Position numbers and translations under genes: made by a program
The notes under the pieces: model-generated
The model's input: only the letters and a program-made list of their open reading frames with translations
Database searches by the model: none
What the model was told of the DNA's origin: nothing
Shown here: positions 45,376 through 54,865 of the stretch, in pieces
How the letters are laid out: each line of letters begins with the position of its first letter
Numbering within the stretch: the first letter of the stretch is position 1
DNA from: Eretmocerus hayati
Taxonomy: Eukaryota > Arthropoda > Insecta > Hymenoptera > Aphelinidae
DNA length: 64,000 nt
Direction: 5' to 3'
Assembly (NCBI GenBank): GCA_029851415.1
Contig: CM056742.1
Span: 57,352,454-57,416,453 of the forward strand

Positions 45376-46689
45376 CTAAGACGCATAATCAACGATCACC
45401 TGCCGCGTCAAGTCTATTTCTATAACATTATCGAACTCAATGTATACTATACAATTGATGGTTTCTGTTAGGGCTGTGTCGAATCGTACCTCAATTCGTA
45501 CATTGCCGTGTCGAACCAGTGACCAGTGGGTGCCCCAATGAGCCGACATATCGGGAGTCAGATCGAAAGCGAAAAGACAATATCCATTAGGGTAGTCACC
45601 TCTATCGATACCCATACCTTCATTCAAGAAATGAATTCCGGTACCGGAGGAAAAAGTGTGATACGATCCGATGTAGAGAGGAGATGTAGTTTTGAAGCTT
45701 GGTTGTAACGGTTTGGTGGGTACTTGCTCACCATCCACGTGAAGTGAGAGATGGTTGATGGAATAGTCTTGGAAATTGAACGGATTTTTCTTCCTATCGC
45801 CGTTGAAAGCTTTTGTATCCACGAATCCAACGATGATACGTTTTGGAAGTGGACCGAGAATAACGTTGTCCAAACAATTGCCGAGTATTCCACTGTGCAG
45901 CGTAAATGATTTCACCTCGACACGCGTAATGGGGTATTTAGCTGTGGTGGTGGCCAAAGCTTTGGCATGAGCAATCAGCACAGCTGGATTGATTTTTGTG
46001 CGACGTACCAGAAGTGTAGCTTCAGGAATATGAACGCTGTATTTGCTGTCTGACGCATCCATCAAGCAAAAAGCGTCTTTTGTACGAACGAGTCTGATTC
46101 TGATGTCCACTCCGTTGAAGAGGAGTCTATTTTGGTTGAAAACATCCGCATGCAGATGGCCCAGGAGGTCTATAACTTTACCACCACTGGTGTAGCTTTG
46201 ACGTGTGATCGAACCGTCATTTTTTTCAGTCCCCGGCAATTCGTCCATCGCACCGGCTTCATCAGCAGCCCACAAAGCTGTGGTAAGATGTGACTCCTTG
46301 GCGTCGGGACCGTGATTCAGCAGAGTTTCAATGTATGCCCGGTAGGGGTATGCATTGTTGGCCGGGGAAACGAGTTTTTGATTAAAGTAGATATCGACTT
46401 GACTGAAGAGCGAATGCATGAAATTGTTCACGGGTGCCACTTTCTTATCGTTTGCTTGGACATACGGAGTGATTTGCACGTTAAGTTTGAGCATCGTGTG
46501 AGCCAGATCCAAGTAATCTTCTCCGGTGCCTGCAATTTGGAACTCTATGGGCGATTGGTCGGATAAGCTGCTGACAGGCTTGTATTCCACAAAAGACGAC
46601 CCCTCGATGGTGGTTTGGGTCATAGGGAGCGTGAAAAGATCGACCTCTGACTTAATGCACCCGCAACTCGCTTGATGTGAGAAAGCCAT
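45376..46689 (-). CDS. Maverick major capsid protein (double jelly-roll type)
   Basis: 437 aa, uninterrupted. It corresponds to the Maverick-derived family often labelled F54H12.2-like, which is taken to be the major capsid protein of Polinton and adintovirus-like elements. Visible landmarks: SPIEFQIAGTGEDYLDLAH (about residues 47-65), the capsid strand VDIYFNQKLVSP (about 95), LDNVILGPLPKRIIVGFVD (about 275) and the C-terminal NCIVYIEFDNVIEID (about 415-430). Many capsid relatives share GxDYLDL and IVxGxVD-type segments. Intact coding suggests recent activity or chance survival. Packed two bases from the core gene, as in a virus-like gene cluster. Its role is the particle shell. Confidence 0.75.
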   Translation of the reverse strand: MAFSHQASCGCIKSEVDLFTLPMTQTTIEGSSFVEYKPVSSLSDQSPIEFQIAGTGEDYLDLAHTMLKLNVQITPYVQANDKKVAPVNNFMHSLFSQVDIYFNQKLVSPANNAYPYRAYIETLLNHGPDAKESHLTTALWAADEAGAMDELPGTEKNDGSITRQSYTSGGKVIDLLGHLHADVFNQNRLLFNGVDIRIRLVRTKDAFCLMDASDSKYSVHIPEATLLVRRTKINPAVLIAHAKALATTTAKYPITRVEVKSFTLHSGILGNCLDNVILGPLPKRIIVGFVDTKAFNGDRKKNPFNFQDYSINHLSLHVDGEQVPTKPLQPSFKTTSPLYIGSYHTFSSGTGIHFLNEGMGIDRGDYPNGYCLFAFDLTPDMSAHWGTHWSLVRHGNVRIEVRFDTALTETINCIVYIEFDNVIEIDLTRQVIVDYAS

Positions 46690-46690
46690 T

Positions 46691-47248
46691 TTATCCGAAG
46701 ATATCGTCTATCCTATTCTTTCTCGTGATCTTCTCCCTCTTGGAAACTTTACGACGAGATTTGAGTTTCGTCGCTTTGCGGGTTCTCTTCTTGATCAGCC
46801 TCTTCAGTTGTTTAGGACGAGTCTGTTTCCGCCTTTTAAAAGTCTTCTTGGCTTTCGTGAGCTTCCGACGAGGGTGAAAACGGCGCTCCAACTGTACTCC
46901 TCGTCGAAGCATCAACCCTTTATAACCAGAGCCGGCCATCATATCTGTGAGGTGAATTGTGGCTTTGCGGGTCAGATTTTGACCAGACTCGGTGGCACGA
47001 CTTTTGAGGGGGTCTCTGAAAGACGCTCTATTTTCGACAACGTCGTCGAGCACATGCAAACCACTTTTGAACGCTGCTCGTCCAACTGCTTGAACCCCTC
47101 TCCTAAGATACGGAATGGCCTGTCTCAGGAGTCCACTTAGAAATGCGCCGATGCCGTGGCCTCGTTGATTTCTTGACCCTACAAATACGTTATTCACCCC
47201 ACGGCCGCCACCTCCACCTTGATCCATGTATGCACCGTAATAATCCAT
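46691..47248 (-). CDS. Maverick basic core protein (PX/adenovirus core-like)
   Basis: 185 aa, intact. The N-terminus is Gly-rich with RGHGIGAFLSGLLRQAIPYL (about residues 30-49), an amphipathic segment resembling adenovirus minor core and protein VI-type sequences in adintoviruses. The C-terminal third is extremely Lys/Arg-rich (KTFKRRKQTRPKQLKRLIKK), as in DNA-condensing core proteins. Adjacent to the capsid gene and same strand. The probable role is genome condensation and vertex or membrane function. Confidence 0.7.
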   Translation of the reverse strand: MDYYGAYMDQGGGGGRGVNNVFVGSRNQRGHGIGAFLSGLLRQAIPYLRRGVQAVGRAAFKSGLHVLDDVVENRASFRDPLKSRATESGQNLTRKATIHLTDMMAGSGYKGLMLRRGVQLERRFHPRRKLTKAKKTFKRRKQTRPKQLKRLIKKRTRKATKLKSRRKVSKREKITRKNRIDDIFG

Positions 47249-47250
47249 GA

Positions 47251-48051
47251 TCAGAACTCGCGTTTGAAATGGAGCGTAATAGTCAGCGTCCCAAAATCGA
47301 ATGGTATGGAATTCGCGAACGGATCCCTTAAATCTGAATCTATGATCTGAAATCGATCATGCAATACAGGGATATAGGTACATGGAGTGAATCTTTTGAC
47401 GATTGTACTTCCACAGTTATACGTATGTGCATCTACTTTTACGATTCTGAGTAAAGGCGCATGCGCGTCTCCTACGATGCACGGCTCGCACACATTTGTG
47501 TAAAAGAACAGCTGATCGGGCATGGCTCTTGCTAAACTGGCTGCATGTTTCCCAACAGACATGATTTTTATCATCCTCTCCTCTTCTTCACTCTCTGGCA
47601 CAGGCCTGGGTATACAACCCTGAGCAAAACCCAAGATCCGCTTAACGGCGTCTGACAAAGTGGCTTATATCCTGTCCATACTACCGTTGATTGCTTTGTA
47701 GTCGTACATTTTCACGAGCCCCCCCCCCCCCCAGCGTTCGTCGTAGCCAAGTTTTTGTAGCATCTCATTGTCGTGAAACTCAAACAGAGCGTCGTTGATG
47801 GCATCGACAAGGGCCTGAATACTCGTATATACTCCATGTGGGAAGTAGCAGTCATCACCTAGCCTACGATCCACCCTGGTCAGATGCAGTATACTGCATG
47901 GTACATGTATTCCAGCGAGTCCGACAGACCACTTGCCGTGCAATTCGATCTCACGGGGTAGCCGCGTCGAAAAGCTCGTGGTCGTGTTATTGGGGAAATA
48001 GTCAGCACTGCTATTGCTTGGCAGCACTATGGAGAAATCGTTGACCTCCAT
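47251..48051 (-). pseudogene. Maverick penton-like minor capsid protein, interrupted by TAA
   Basis: The N-terminal half (from 48051) has SNSSADYFPNNTTTSFSTRLP and GKWSVGLAGIHVP, typical of the Maverick minor capsid or penton (PY-type) protein. The C-terminal half, in the same frame, has DQLFFYTNVCEPCIVGDAHA, RFQIIDSDLRD and LTITLHFKR. A TAA at 47665-47667 separates them, and the second half has no ATG near its start, so these are not two genes. A run of about 14 G (47720-47733) codes four Gly just upstream and is slippage-prone. Confidence 0.75.
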
Positions 48052-48054
48052 CTC

Positions 48055-48875
48055 TTAAATATCCCTCAAGTCACTAGCAGCAACCCAAGAATTGAAATCT
48101 TTTGAATATCCAACCCAGCTGACGAGGTATTGTTTTCGGGCTCCGCGTTCTCTCGATTCCAGAACTTTATCGACTCTAAATTCTTGATCAAGAGCCGTAC
48201 GATCTCTGTAGACTGGGCTGAGCTTCTGTTGATAAAAAAGCCCCTCTATCGGTTCACCATTCAAATCATGTAGCTCATACACGTACAGGCGTTGTCTCTT
48301 AAGTACTCGATTGATACGAAATATTTCCTGGCTCCAGCCTCCTTCGTCATGACCTTTGTAAAACACCGACCGATCTATACTGATGCGAGTTAAGTCACCG
48401 ACGTGGTATTAAGGTGATTTTTGTGGCTTTTGAACTCTCATCGTGCGTCTCAACAGATTCCCGTAGGCTTTACGCGCGTTATAGATCGTCACAGCGGCAG
48501 GCTCCATTTTAATCGTCGAATGGGTACTGTGATTGTAGGCTCTGGTCAATGACGGCAGTACATCGATGTAGCGGCGTGTATTGTGATGAGTGAGATATCT
48601 GAATACACGCTCCTTCAAGCTTCTAATGAATCTCTCGATCACGGCACATTTTTTATCGGGCATCAAGGAGACACGGAACCTAATTTCTTTCTCTTTGAGC
48701 AGTTTCTGGAACACGTTGTTGACAAATTCCTTCCCGCGATCGGTCTGCAGCATGAAAGGCTGACGTTGGCTTTCTTGCAGGATTTTCACAAATCCTTTCG
48801 TTACCTCTGACCCCGTTTTGTCGCGTAAAGGTTGCGCCCACGCAAATTTGCTCAGCACGTCTATAACTACCAGTA
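48055..48875 (-). pseudogene. Maverick integrase with chromodomain, split by an LTR element
   Basis: Retroviral-type (rve) integrase that would insert the element. Core residues in view: first Asp in LVVIDVLSKF (near 48860), second Asp in LQTDRGKEFV, and Glu in CAVIERFIRSLKERV. The spacing fits D,D-35-E. TAA at 48409-48411 cuts the frame, which then continues in the same frame as YHVGDLTRIS, the SH3-like part, and the chromodomain (FRVDKVLESRERG, YLVSWVGYSKDFNSWV) to 48055. Upstream, the coding sequence stops at the LTR-element boundary 48876. A few more residues (ending ...GTAFIL) continue on the far side at about 53814-53830, proving insertion into the gene. Everything N-terminal to that is lost. 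Confidence 0.88.
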
Positions 48876-49226
48876 TGTCACGTGGGTAGAGGTGGAGATC
48901 AGTGCCTGATCTCACCTCTGCCCTTCGTGCCACGATGACGTTGCACCCGCGACGGCTACGCGGCCGCGCAACGTATGTTTGCGGTTCACTGGCCATCGCG
49001 GATGCACCGTCAGCACTTCGACGGAGCGAAGTACATCCCCACTGCATCGGTCTACGCTGCAGCGCGGACCATCGTCGTCTCCGATGAGCCGTGCGGCAGC
49101 CAGACCGCTTGGTTCAACCTTCAGAATAATATCTCTCTCTCGAGTATATTTCAGCTGCCATTAAACCTATATATTCACATCACTCAGCCGTGATTCATTT
49201 CAATCGACCCTCTTTCGCATATAACA
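48876..49226 (+). repeat. Left LTR
   Basis: 351 bp, aligns without gaps to 53459-53809 over its whole length. The last 27 bp are the most diverged part (19 of 27 match). The middle is GC-rich and the end AT-rich. An apparent minus-strand frame through it is only an extension of the integrase frame. Confidence 0.88.
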
Positions 49227-49233
49227 CGCTTTC

Positions 49234-49249
49234 TGGTGCTAGGCGTGGA
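49234..49249 (+). promoter_or_regulatory. Candidate primer binding site behind the left LTR
   Basis: TGGTGCTAGGCGTGGA starts eight bases after the LTR end. TGG starts are normal for tRNA primer sites. The matching tRNA is not established. Confidence 0.35.
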
Positions 49250-49379
49250 CGCGAAAAACCTGTGCAGGGAAATTTTTTTCGCGAAAACCAAAAATAAAAC
49301 ACCATGGGAGAATTGTACAAGTGACGAGTGACACTAGTAACTGAAGAATTCTGACATCAAAACTCAGTGGCAGCAGTCA

Positions 49380-49920
49380 TGGACTCAGAGACATCGCTTG
49401 AGAGAAGACCTGAATCATTCCAAATCCTGCCCGATAAACTGTGCCAGAATATGCGATCAGAAGCACTGGGCATCATCATCGTGGGTTACTGCATTCTCCA
49501 AGAAGCATGAATACGACAACTTCTCATGATCAACATCATAGTACAAAGGAAAAAGACGAATTTCGATGGACTTCTTCAGCATCTAATTCAACGCATCGCA
49601 GCCCGCCAGCAGCTCCAACCATATCATCAAGTATTGTCTTTTCGCCTTTGAAATGTTACAAGTCAGTTTTATGCACGCTAAAAGTTCATAATTTGCCGTA
49701 TTCCTCAAGTTATGAAGCGAAGATTTCGATTGCGAATGATAGATTTACTAAAGTCTACTTGAAATGCATCAGTGAAAATGATGGATTTTGTTTACTACAT
49801 TGGGAGAACCCGATTTTTATGAATTATTGCAGTGATTTGGAAGTATATTGCAAAGTTGCTGCAAGGCATCATATGTATATGCGTATTCCTGAATTAATAT
49901 TATTGATAAGAAAGGCATAG
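49380..49920 (+). pseudogene. Unrecognised ORF A of the LTR element
   Basis: A 41-codon frame starts at ATG 49380 (MDSETSLERRPESF). After a shift near 49500 a longer frame runs to 49920 (ATG 49507), with a possible beta-rich C-terminal half (CTLKVHNLPYSSSYEAKISI). No family recognised, no zinc knuckle. It occupies the place of gag. A frameshift or a small intron between the two parts is possible. Confidence 0.4.
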
Positions 49921-50099
49921 AACCTATGTAATGATTCCGGCTGTGACCAAGTAAATTGATGTGTTTGATAATTATTGAGGAATACGCGGAACAATAAGCG
50001 CCTGATTGCTATTCCAAATCCTGCGAGCTAGTTAATAATCCATGGACTCCCATACAGATTAGACTGCATTCATTATTGGGACTTAGTAAACTGTTGAAA

Positions 50100-50498
50100 A
50101 TGGATACAAATTCGCAATCGGTATCTGAACTTGGAGGAACGTCGCTTCGACTGGAATATCTGCATAACGAAAATATCGATCGCAACCTTGGAATGTCGGA
50201 GAATGATAAAGAATCGTGGAAATGGTTGTATGAGCAGAACTTGATTGAGAACTTTTTAGCAGATTCACAATCATTCATACGAAGTGAGTTACCAAAAATT
50301 AGCGTCAATATGGCAGAACGACCTCTAAAGACACTTGAAGCAACAATTAGAATCGCTGAAACTGTGGGAGGTAAGATGAAAGAATATGACTTTGCCAAAG
50401 CGATCTATTCGAAAGAATACTATCGAATCGCTTCTAAACGTGAATTCCTTGCACAACTTGATAGAGCTATCGAGTACAAAATCGCCAAATCACGTTGA
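50100..50498 (+). CDS. Unrecognised ORF B of the LTR element
   Basis: ATG 50100, 132 codons, charged and probably helical (NDKESWKWLYEQNLIENFL). It ends where the frame of ORF C takes over (overlap 50386-50498), so B and C may once have been a single protein of about 500 aa or be linked by frameshifting. No recognised domain. Confidence 0.4.
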   Translation: MDTNSQSVSELGGTSLRLEYLHNENIDRNLGMSENDKESWKWLYEQNLIENFLADSQSFIRSELPKISVNMAERPLKTLEATIRIAETVGGKMKEYDFAKAIYSKEYYRIASKREFLAQLDRAIEYKIAKSR

Positions 50499-51621
50499 AC
50501 AATTCCAGTCAAAAATTAAGAGCATGCGATTTTCAAGATTTCATCCATGTGGATCTGGCAAAGTACGAAATATGAGAAGCCGAGAAGATGAATGTACATT
50601 GGAGAAAATAAGTCCTATATCTGAATTTAATTTGATTCAGAGACAATTGATTGAAAATTCTTGGAATAGTCTTGAGCCCCGAACGAAAGAGTTGTTGCCA
50701 AGAGACGGCACATTAGAGAAAGCTCATCGAGTCGCAAAGAATATTCAGTGTTATATAGTCGAATTAGACCGTCAAAGAACTTTCAATTCAAACCAGTTAA
50801 AAAATAACGTTTCGGTCCCAAAGAGCCACCACTTTTTACTTGAAAAATCTCTCAAATTTCAATCCCAGCGCCATAAAGAGGCTAGGAATTTGCAAATTAG
50901 TGAGCCCGAAAAGAATGTCATAGTTGAAGTATTCCAGAAAATTCGAGAAACAGGGCATATCAGAAGTGAGGAAATTTTTACTTGCAATGAAGTCATTCAT
51001 GAGATACAGGGAGATTGCAGTTTTGATATTGTAATGCAAAATTCATGTGAAAGTTATTGCTCGAAATTCGTTGACGATTATCAAGTTCGAGTAGACAAAG
51101 AAGATGAATTCCAAATTTTTGAAATCCAAAACCATGAGATCGCTGAGAACTTGAGTCGGGAAACTGTATCCGATGTTCTGTGCATGATTCCATTCTCAGA
51201 AATCAGTACGTCAGAGAGAAGTAGTAAGAATACTCTCTTGCTCCGTGGTCAGCAGAAAATGTACGAGAAAGAAATCGGCGACAGACATCCTATGCTGTAT
51301 AATGAAAGCCACTCAAAATTGAATTCCTTCGTGAGTGTGAATGATGAGGTTATGAATTTGATGAAAATTGCGAGTTGCACAGTGAAAAATTTTCAAACAC
51401 TTGAGTACTCTAGAAAAATTTTTTTGATAATCAATTCATCAATGGTGAGGAATAATATCAATTCAAAAACCAGGCCGCCTCGCGAGAAACCGCCTTGGTT
51501 AGTTGTCCACGAGAGGAATTCCCACCTCTCTTCTCTTTTGCAAGGAAGCATCGTGCTATTCCGAGTGGCATATTGTATTTTCGAGAAATCCGCCGAAAGT
51601 TCATGGGTGGACGGTGAATAA
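50386..51621 (+). CDS. Unrecognised ORF C of the LTR element, 411 codons
   Basis: The longest frame in the element, open for 1.2 kb in AT-rich DNA. The first about 38 codons overlap ORF B and may not be used. The first in-frame ATG past the overlap is at 50524. The protein is polar and rich in Glu, Lys, Ser and Asn, with several Cys (ESYCSKFVDDYQVR, SDVLCMIPFSEIS). No RT, protease, integrase, envelope or transposase motif is visible. It could be captured host sequence or a fast-evolving element protein. Function unknown. Confidence 0.45.
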   Translation: MTLPKRSIRKNTIESLLNVNSLHNLIELSSTKSPNHVEQFQSKIKSMRFSRFHPCGSGKVRNMRSREDECTLEKISPISEFNLIQRQLIENSWNSLEPRTKELLPRDGTLEKAHRVAKNIQCYIVELDRQRTFNSNQLKNNVSVPKSHHFLLEKSLKFQSQRHKEARNLQISEPEKNVIVEVFQKIRETGHIRSEEIFTCNEVIHEIQGDCSFDIVMQNSCESYCSKFVDDYQVRVDKEDEFQIFEIQNHEIAENLSRETVSDVLCMIPFSEISTSERSSKNTLLLRGQQKMYEKEIGDRHPMLYNESHSKLNSFVSVNDEVMNLMKIASCTVKNFQTLEYSRKIFLIINSSMVRNNINSKTRPPREKPPWLVVHERNSHLSSLLQGSIVLFRVAYCIFEKSAESSWVDGE

Positions 51622-51639
51622 GAATATGATTTGGGTATT

Positions 51640-53458
51640 CTACGGCCCATCAGGCCATATTTCATGTTCTCAATTTTCGAATGTAATCATCAAGGAGGAA
51701 TTTATACAATCCTCCTGATTTTTTTCTATAGTGCTGTAGGTTATATATATGTGATATTCGTGAAACTAATCAGTCAGTCGATTTAGAACCACAGAAGCAT
51801 AGTATTCAAACGGAATCAACAGTGAACAAAGAGGTAAATTTCAAAATTTTCCGAAGTAAAAGTTCAACGTGCGAAAAACAATCAGAATACTTATTGTAAT
51901 GAGGTCGTGTATTGACGACCCAGTGCACTCGTCCTCAGCTGAAAACTCCCAGCTCACGGACGAGGCACTGAAGTCACTAGTAGCACACAGGGCCATAACC
52001 TACCATACAAAGTTACATTATCGCATGCACTTAGCTCGAGGTCGAGAAAACAGCTGAAATTCAAGTAAAATCATTCAAAAAAGTCAACTCCAGAGTTTCA
52101 GCGAAAAAGTTGCAAAAACGTAAAATTTCATTCCAATAGCGATCAGGTATCCTATATAACACTGAGAAGTACCTATTTTCATCACGTTGATTAATCGAAG
52201 AATTACAGATTAACAGAAATCTCAATTTGAGATATAAAAAGTTTTCATCAAAAATCATGTCAAATATGCGTATTTTGGCCTTTCAAATTCACACTGTGAC
52301 ACGAATTGCGAGTGAATGATCTTTGTAAACATCAGTCAGCATGAATAATCTATATAGTTGAATATACCAATAGTCACAAACGTCATTAGAGGCTTGAAAA
52401 ACGAAATCACAAAATTTCAAACAGAAAATGCAGGTTTCCAACACGTAATACGGCCATATGCCAAAATTCAAATTTTTCACCTCATTTCCAAATTTACTCA
52501 TAAAAGTCTTATAGATACCGAGAGTTGCATGATATCTTGAAGGAAAACTAACGCCAGAAACCTAAAACCGAATAGGAAATTTTTGAGATCGATAAATTAT
52601 GTAGTCAAAATCCTGGCCGTCAGCACCGAGAACGAGTGTGTACTTCATCATAAATCGAATAATTTTGACAGTATCACATTGAAAATGTGTATGAACACTC
52701 TTTAGAGTGTATACTATATAACCCAAAATCGACCGACATCGAGAAATTTTCTGTATCACCATTGTAGATTGGAATTCAACATAGAACACAGTCTTTCATA
52801 TGTAAACGAGAATACACCAAAAAATACCACAACTTGGCCAATTTTCATCCGATTTGGACGCTCAAAAGCCTAAATTCAAGGTCTTTCTAACAACTATCCG
52901 ACTATATTATAGAAAAACTCCAGGAAAATTGAAATTTTGAAATTGTTCAACAGTTAAGGAAATTGTTCATACAAAAAAAAAACACTTGTTGGGAGATTTT
53001 TTTTCCTCCCTCTGTAAATTTGAGATATAGAATCTCATATAAGAATAACTACAGAACTAAGGAACATAGTTATGAACAATTTATTGTTAATAATTTTCGA
53101 AAATTTCTTTGAACAATTTTTGATAAATTTGGAAATTTTTGTAGAACATTTTTATACTTCTGACTATGATATCGTGAAAAATTACATTTTGTGAAATTAG
53201 ACATTGAGGGAATGGAATTATTCAAGTTTAAACGATTGTAACGAGAGAGGGTTCGCGATAAAAAATTGTATACGCGACACACACAAACATTGACACGCTC
53301 GCTCTCACGAGATTTTACACATACAGTCATACGCAAGCACCATAGTATAACATATGATCTCAACCATATGATTTAAAGGCCATTCAAGAGGCCACAGCAA
53401 TTATACATTATAATATACCGCATCAGGAGACGCGGATGACCCAGCTACGGACGATTCG
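51640..53458. other. Non-coding 3' part of the LTR element
   Basis: AT-rich, no supportable frame. The last 450 bp are conserved with 17790-18330, including GAGATATAGAATCTCATAT and ACATATGATCTCAACCATATG, so they are probably cis-acting. No clear polypurine tract precedes the right LTR. Confidence 0.55.
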
Positions 53459-53809
53459 CGTCACGTGGGTAGAGGTGGAGATCAGTGCCTGATCTCACCT
53501 CTCCCCTTCGTGCCACGATGACGTTGCACCCACGAGGTCTACGCGGCCGCGCAACGTATGTTCGCCTTTCGCCGGCCATCGCGGATGCACCGTCAGCACT
53601 TCGACGGAGCGAAGTACATCCCCACTGCATCGGTCTACGCTGCAGCGCGGACCATCGTCGTCTACAATGAGCCGTGTGGCAGCCAGACCGCTCGTATCAA
53701 CCTTCAGAATCATATCTCTCTCTCGAGTATATTTCAGCTGCCATTAAACCTATATATTCACATCACTCAGCCGTGATTCATTCGAATCACCCCTCCTTCC
53801 CACGTAACA
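53459..53809 (+). repeat. Right LTR
   Basis: 351 bp, ungapped match to the left LTR. It starts CGTCACGTGGG (TGT changed to CGT) and ends CCCACGTAACA, followed by the AGTA target duplication. Confidence 0.88.
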
Positions 53810-53830
53810 AGTATAAACGCCGTCCCATGG

Positions 53831-54436
53831 TTGTACGTTTTGAGATTCATTAGCGACAAAATCGATGTACGGATCGACAGAATTCTCTTCTACTATAGCG
53901 AGTGGCAAGATAAATATCGACACATGGCTAAGGCTGGCGACGATACGCAAGTTGAATTTCGAGAGGGCTTTCCGCGACAAGGAGATTTCTCCAATGACCC
54001 ACATCTGAAAAAACTCGTCATCATAGACGATTTGATGTGCGAGGCTACGGACAAGAACAATTCCAACACAATAACCGACATGTTTACAAAATTTTCGCAC
54101 CATAGAAATATGAGTATTGTTTTCATTTCTCAGAATATATTCCACAAAGGACAGCGTGAAATTTCGCTGAATGCGAATTACATGGTACTCTTCAAGAATC
54201 CTCGTGATCGAGGGCAGACTCAACACTTGGCGCGTCAGGTATATCCAGAAGACTGGTGATTCGTGCAAGGAGTTTATCGCGATAGCACGTCCAAGCCATT
54301 CTGGTATCTACTGATCGATCTGAGGCAAGAGACACCGGATGAGTTGCGCTTTCGTTCGTGCATCTTTCCCGACGAGGGTGGTGAAATAGTGTATGTACCG
54401 AAATACGGCGAGCACCACTACGATCGTTATTTTTAA
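53831..54436 (+). pseudogene. Maverick genome-packaging ATPase, N-terminus lost
   Basis: FtsK/HerA-superfamily (A32-like) ATPase that would package DNA into capsids. The fragment begins with VLRFISDKIDVRIDRILFYY, immediately past where the P-loop (Walker A) should be. Walker B is KLVIIDDLM (near 54020). The conserved FTKFSHHRNMSIVFISQN and LNANYMVLFKNPRD follow. TGA at 54257-54259 interrupts the frame, which then runs on (SKPFWYLLIDLRQETPDELR) to TAA 54434-54436. The loss of Walker A and of the integrase N-terminus meet at about 53826-53831, so one deletion probably removed both divergent gene starts. Confidence 0.85.
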
Positions 54437-54478
54437 ATATCCCAACGACGAAATCCATCCATCAGTTCGGATCCGACC

Positions 54479-54865
54479 ATGCGCGAGGTTGCATCGAGAA
54501 TCGGACGTCAGCGCTCTCGGACTCGACGTCAACCCTTTGAGAAAAAGTACCTGGTATTACTAGACGCGCTGAGACATTCACATCGCGAGCAACGCACCGC
54601 ATTATTGCGCGGAGCTGACAAGAAGCTTGTAAAGTACATCTGTGAGTGTGCACTGAAAGTATTGAAGGAAGGCGTAACGCTCAAAGAGTGTCAAAAGAAG
54701 AAATTGAGGGAATACAAGACTGTACTCAGAAAACTAGCCAAGAAATTACGCAGAGATTGCTGGAAGCGCAAAAAACGGATCATCGTTCAGCGTGGTGGAA
54801 ATTTCCTAGCTTACCTCTCACCTCCGGTATTGGAGCTTCTGGTCAGCTCCCTCAGCCGTGAGTGA
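54479..54865 (+). CDS. Conserved basic Maverick hypothetical protein
   Basis: 128 aa, intact, Arg/Lys-rich. It contains KLVKYICECALKVLKEGVTL (about residues 56-75) and RGGNFLAYLSPPVLELLVSS near the end. This type of small protein, with an ICECALNVL-like core and a final Gly-Gly hydrophobic segment, is a regular companion of the ATPase in insect Mavericks as I remember them. Function unknown. It may be a minor virion or DNA-binding protein. It overlaps the next gene by four bases. Confidence 0.65.
   Translation: MREVASRIGRQRSRTRRQPFEKKYLVLLDALRHSHREQRTALLRGADKKLVKYICECALKVLKEGVTLKECQKKKLREYKTVLRKLAKKLRRDCWKRKKRIIVQRGGNFLAYLSPPVLELLVSSLSRE

Larger units (their letters stand above)
48876..53809 (+). 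mobile_element. LTR-flanked element without gag-pol, inserted in Maverick integrase
   Basis: 4934 bp. Two 351-bp direct repeats lie at the ends, and AGTA target duplications flank it (48872-48875 and 53810-53813). The outer termini are TGTCACGTGGG and CCCACGTAACA, an 11-bp inverted pair with TG...CA. Removing the element rejoins an integrase reading frame. The inside carries unrecognised plus-strand frames (49507-49920, 50100-50498, 50386-51621) and about 1.8 kb of AT-rich sequence. No gag, protease, RT or integrase motif was seen. A related fragment lies at 17700-18620. It is best described as a non-autonomous LTR element with novel cargo. An unusual DNA element is an alternative. Confidence 0.8.

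Noticed and set aside
47251..48051. Two separate capsid-related genes of 135 and 128 codons
   Set aside because: They are in one frame, separated by one stop, match successive parts of a single family, and the second half lacks an ATG.
48876..49047. N-terminal extension of the integrase frame
   Set aside because: This part lies in the LTR, and the same amino-acid string appears in the other LTR (53445-53630). It is not integrase.
53445..53713. Short ORFs in the right LTR
   Set aside because: LTR sequence read in passing. Their counterparts in the left LTR differ and carry no domain.
53750..54268. 172-codon minus-strand frame opposite the ATPase
   Set aside because: Shadow of the ATPase coding strand. 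No domain of its own beyond the few integrase residues at its end.
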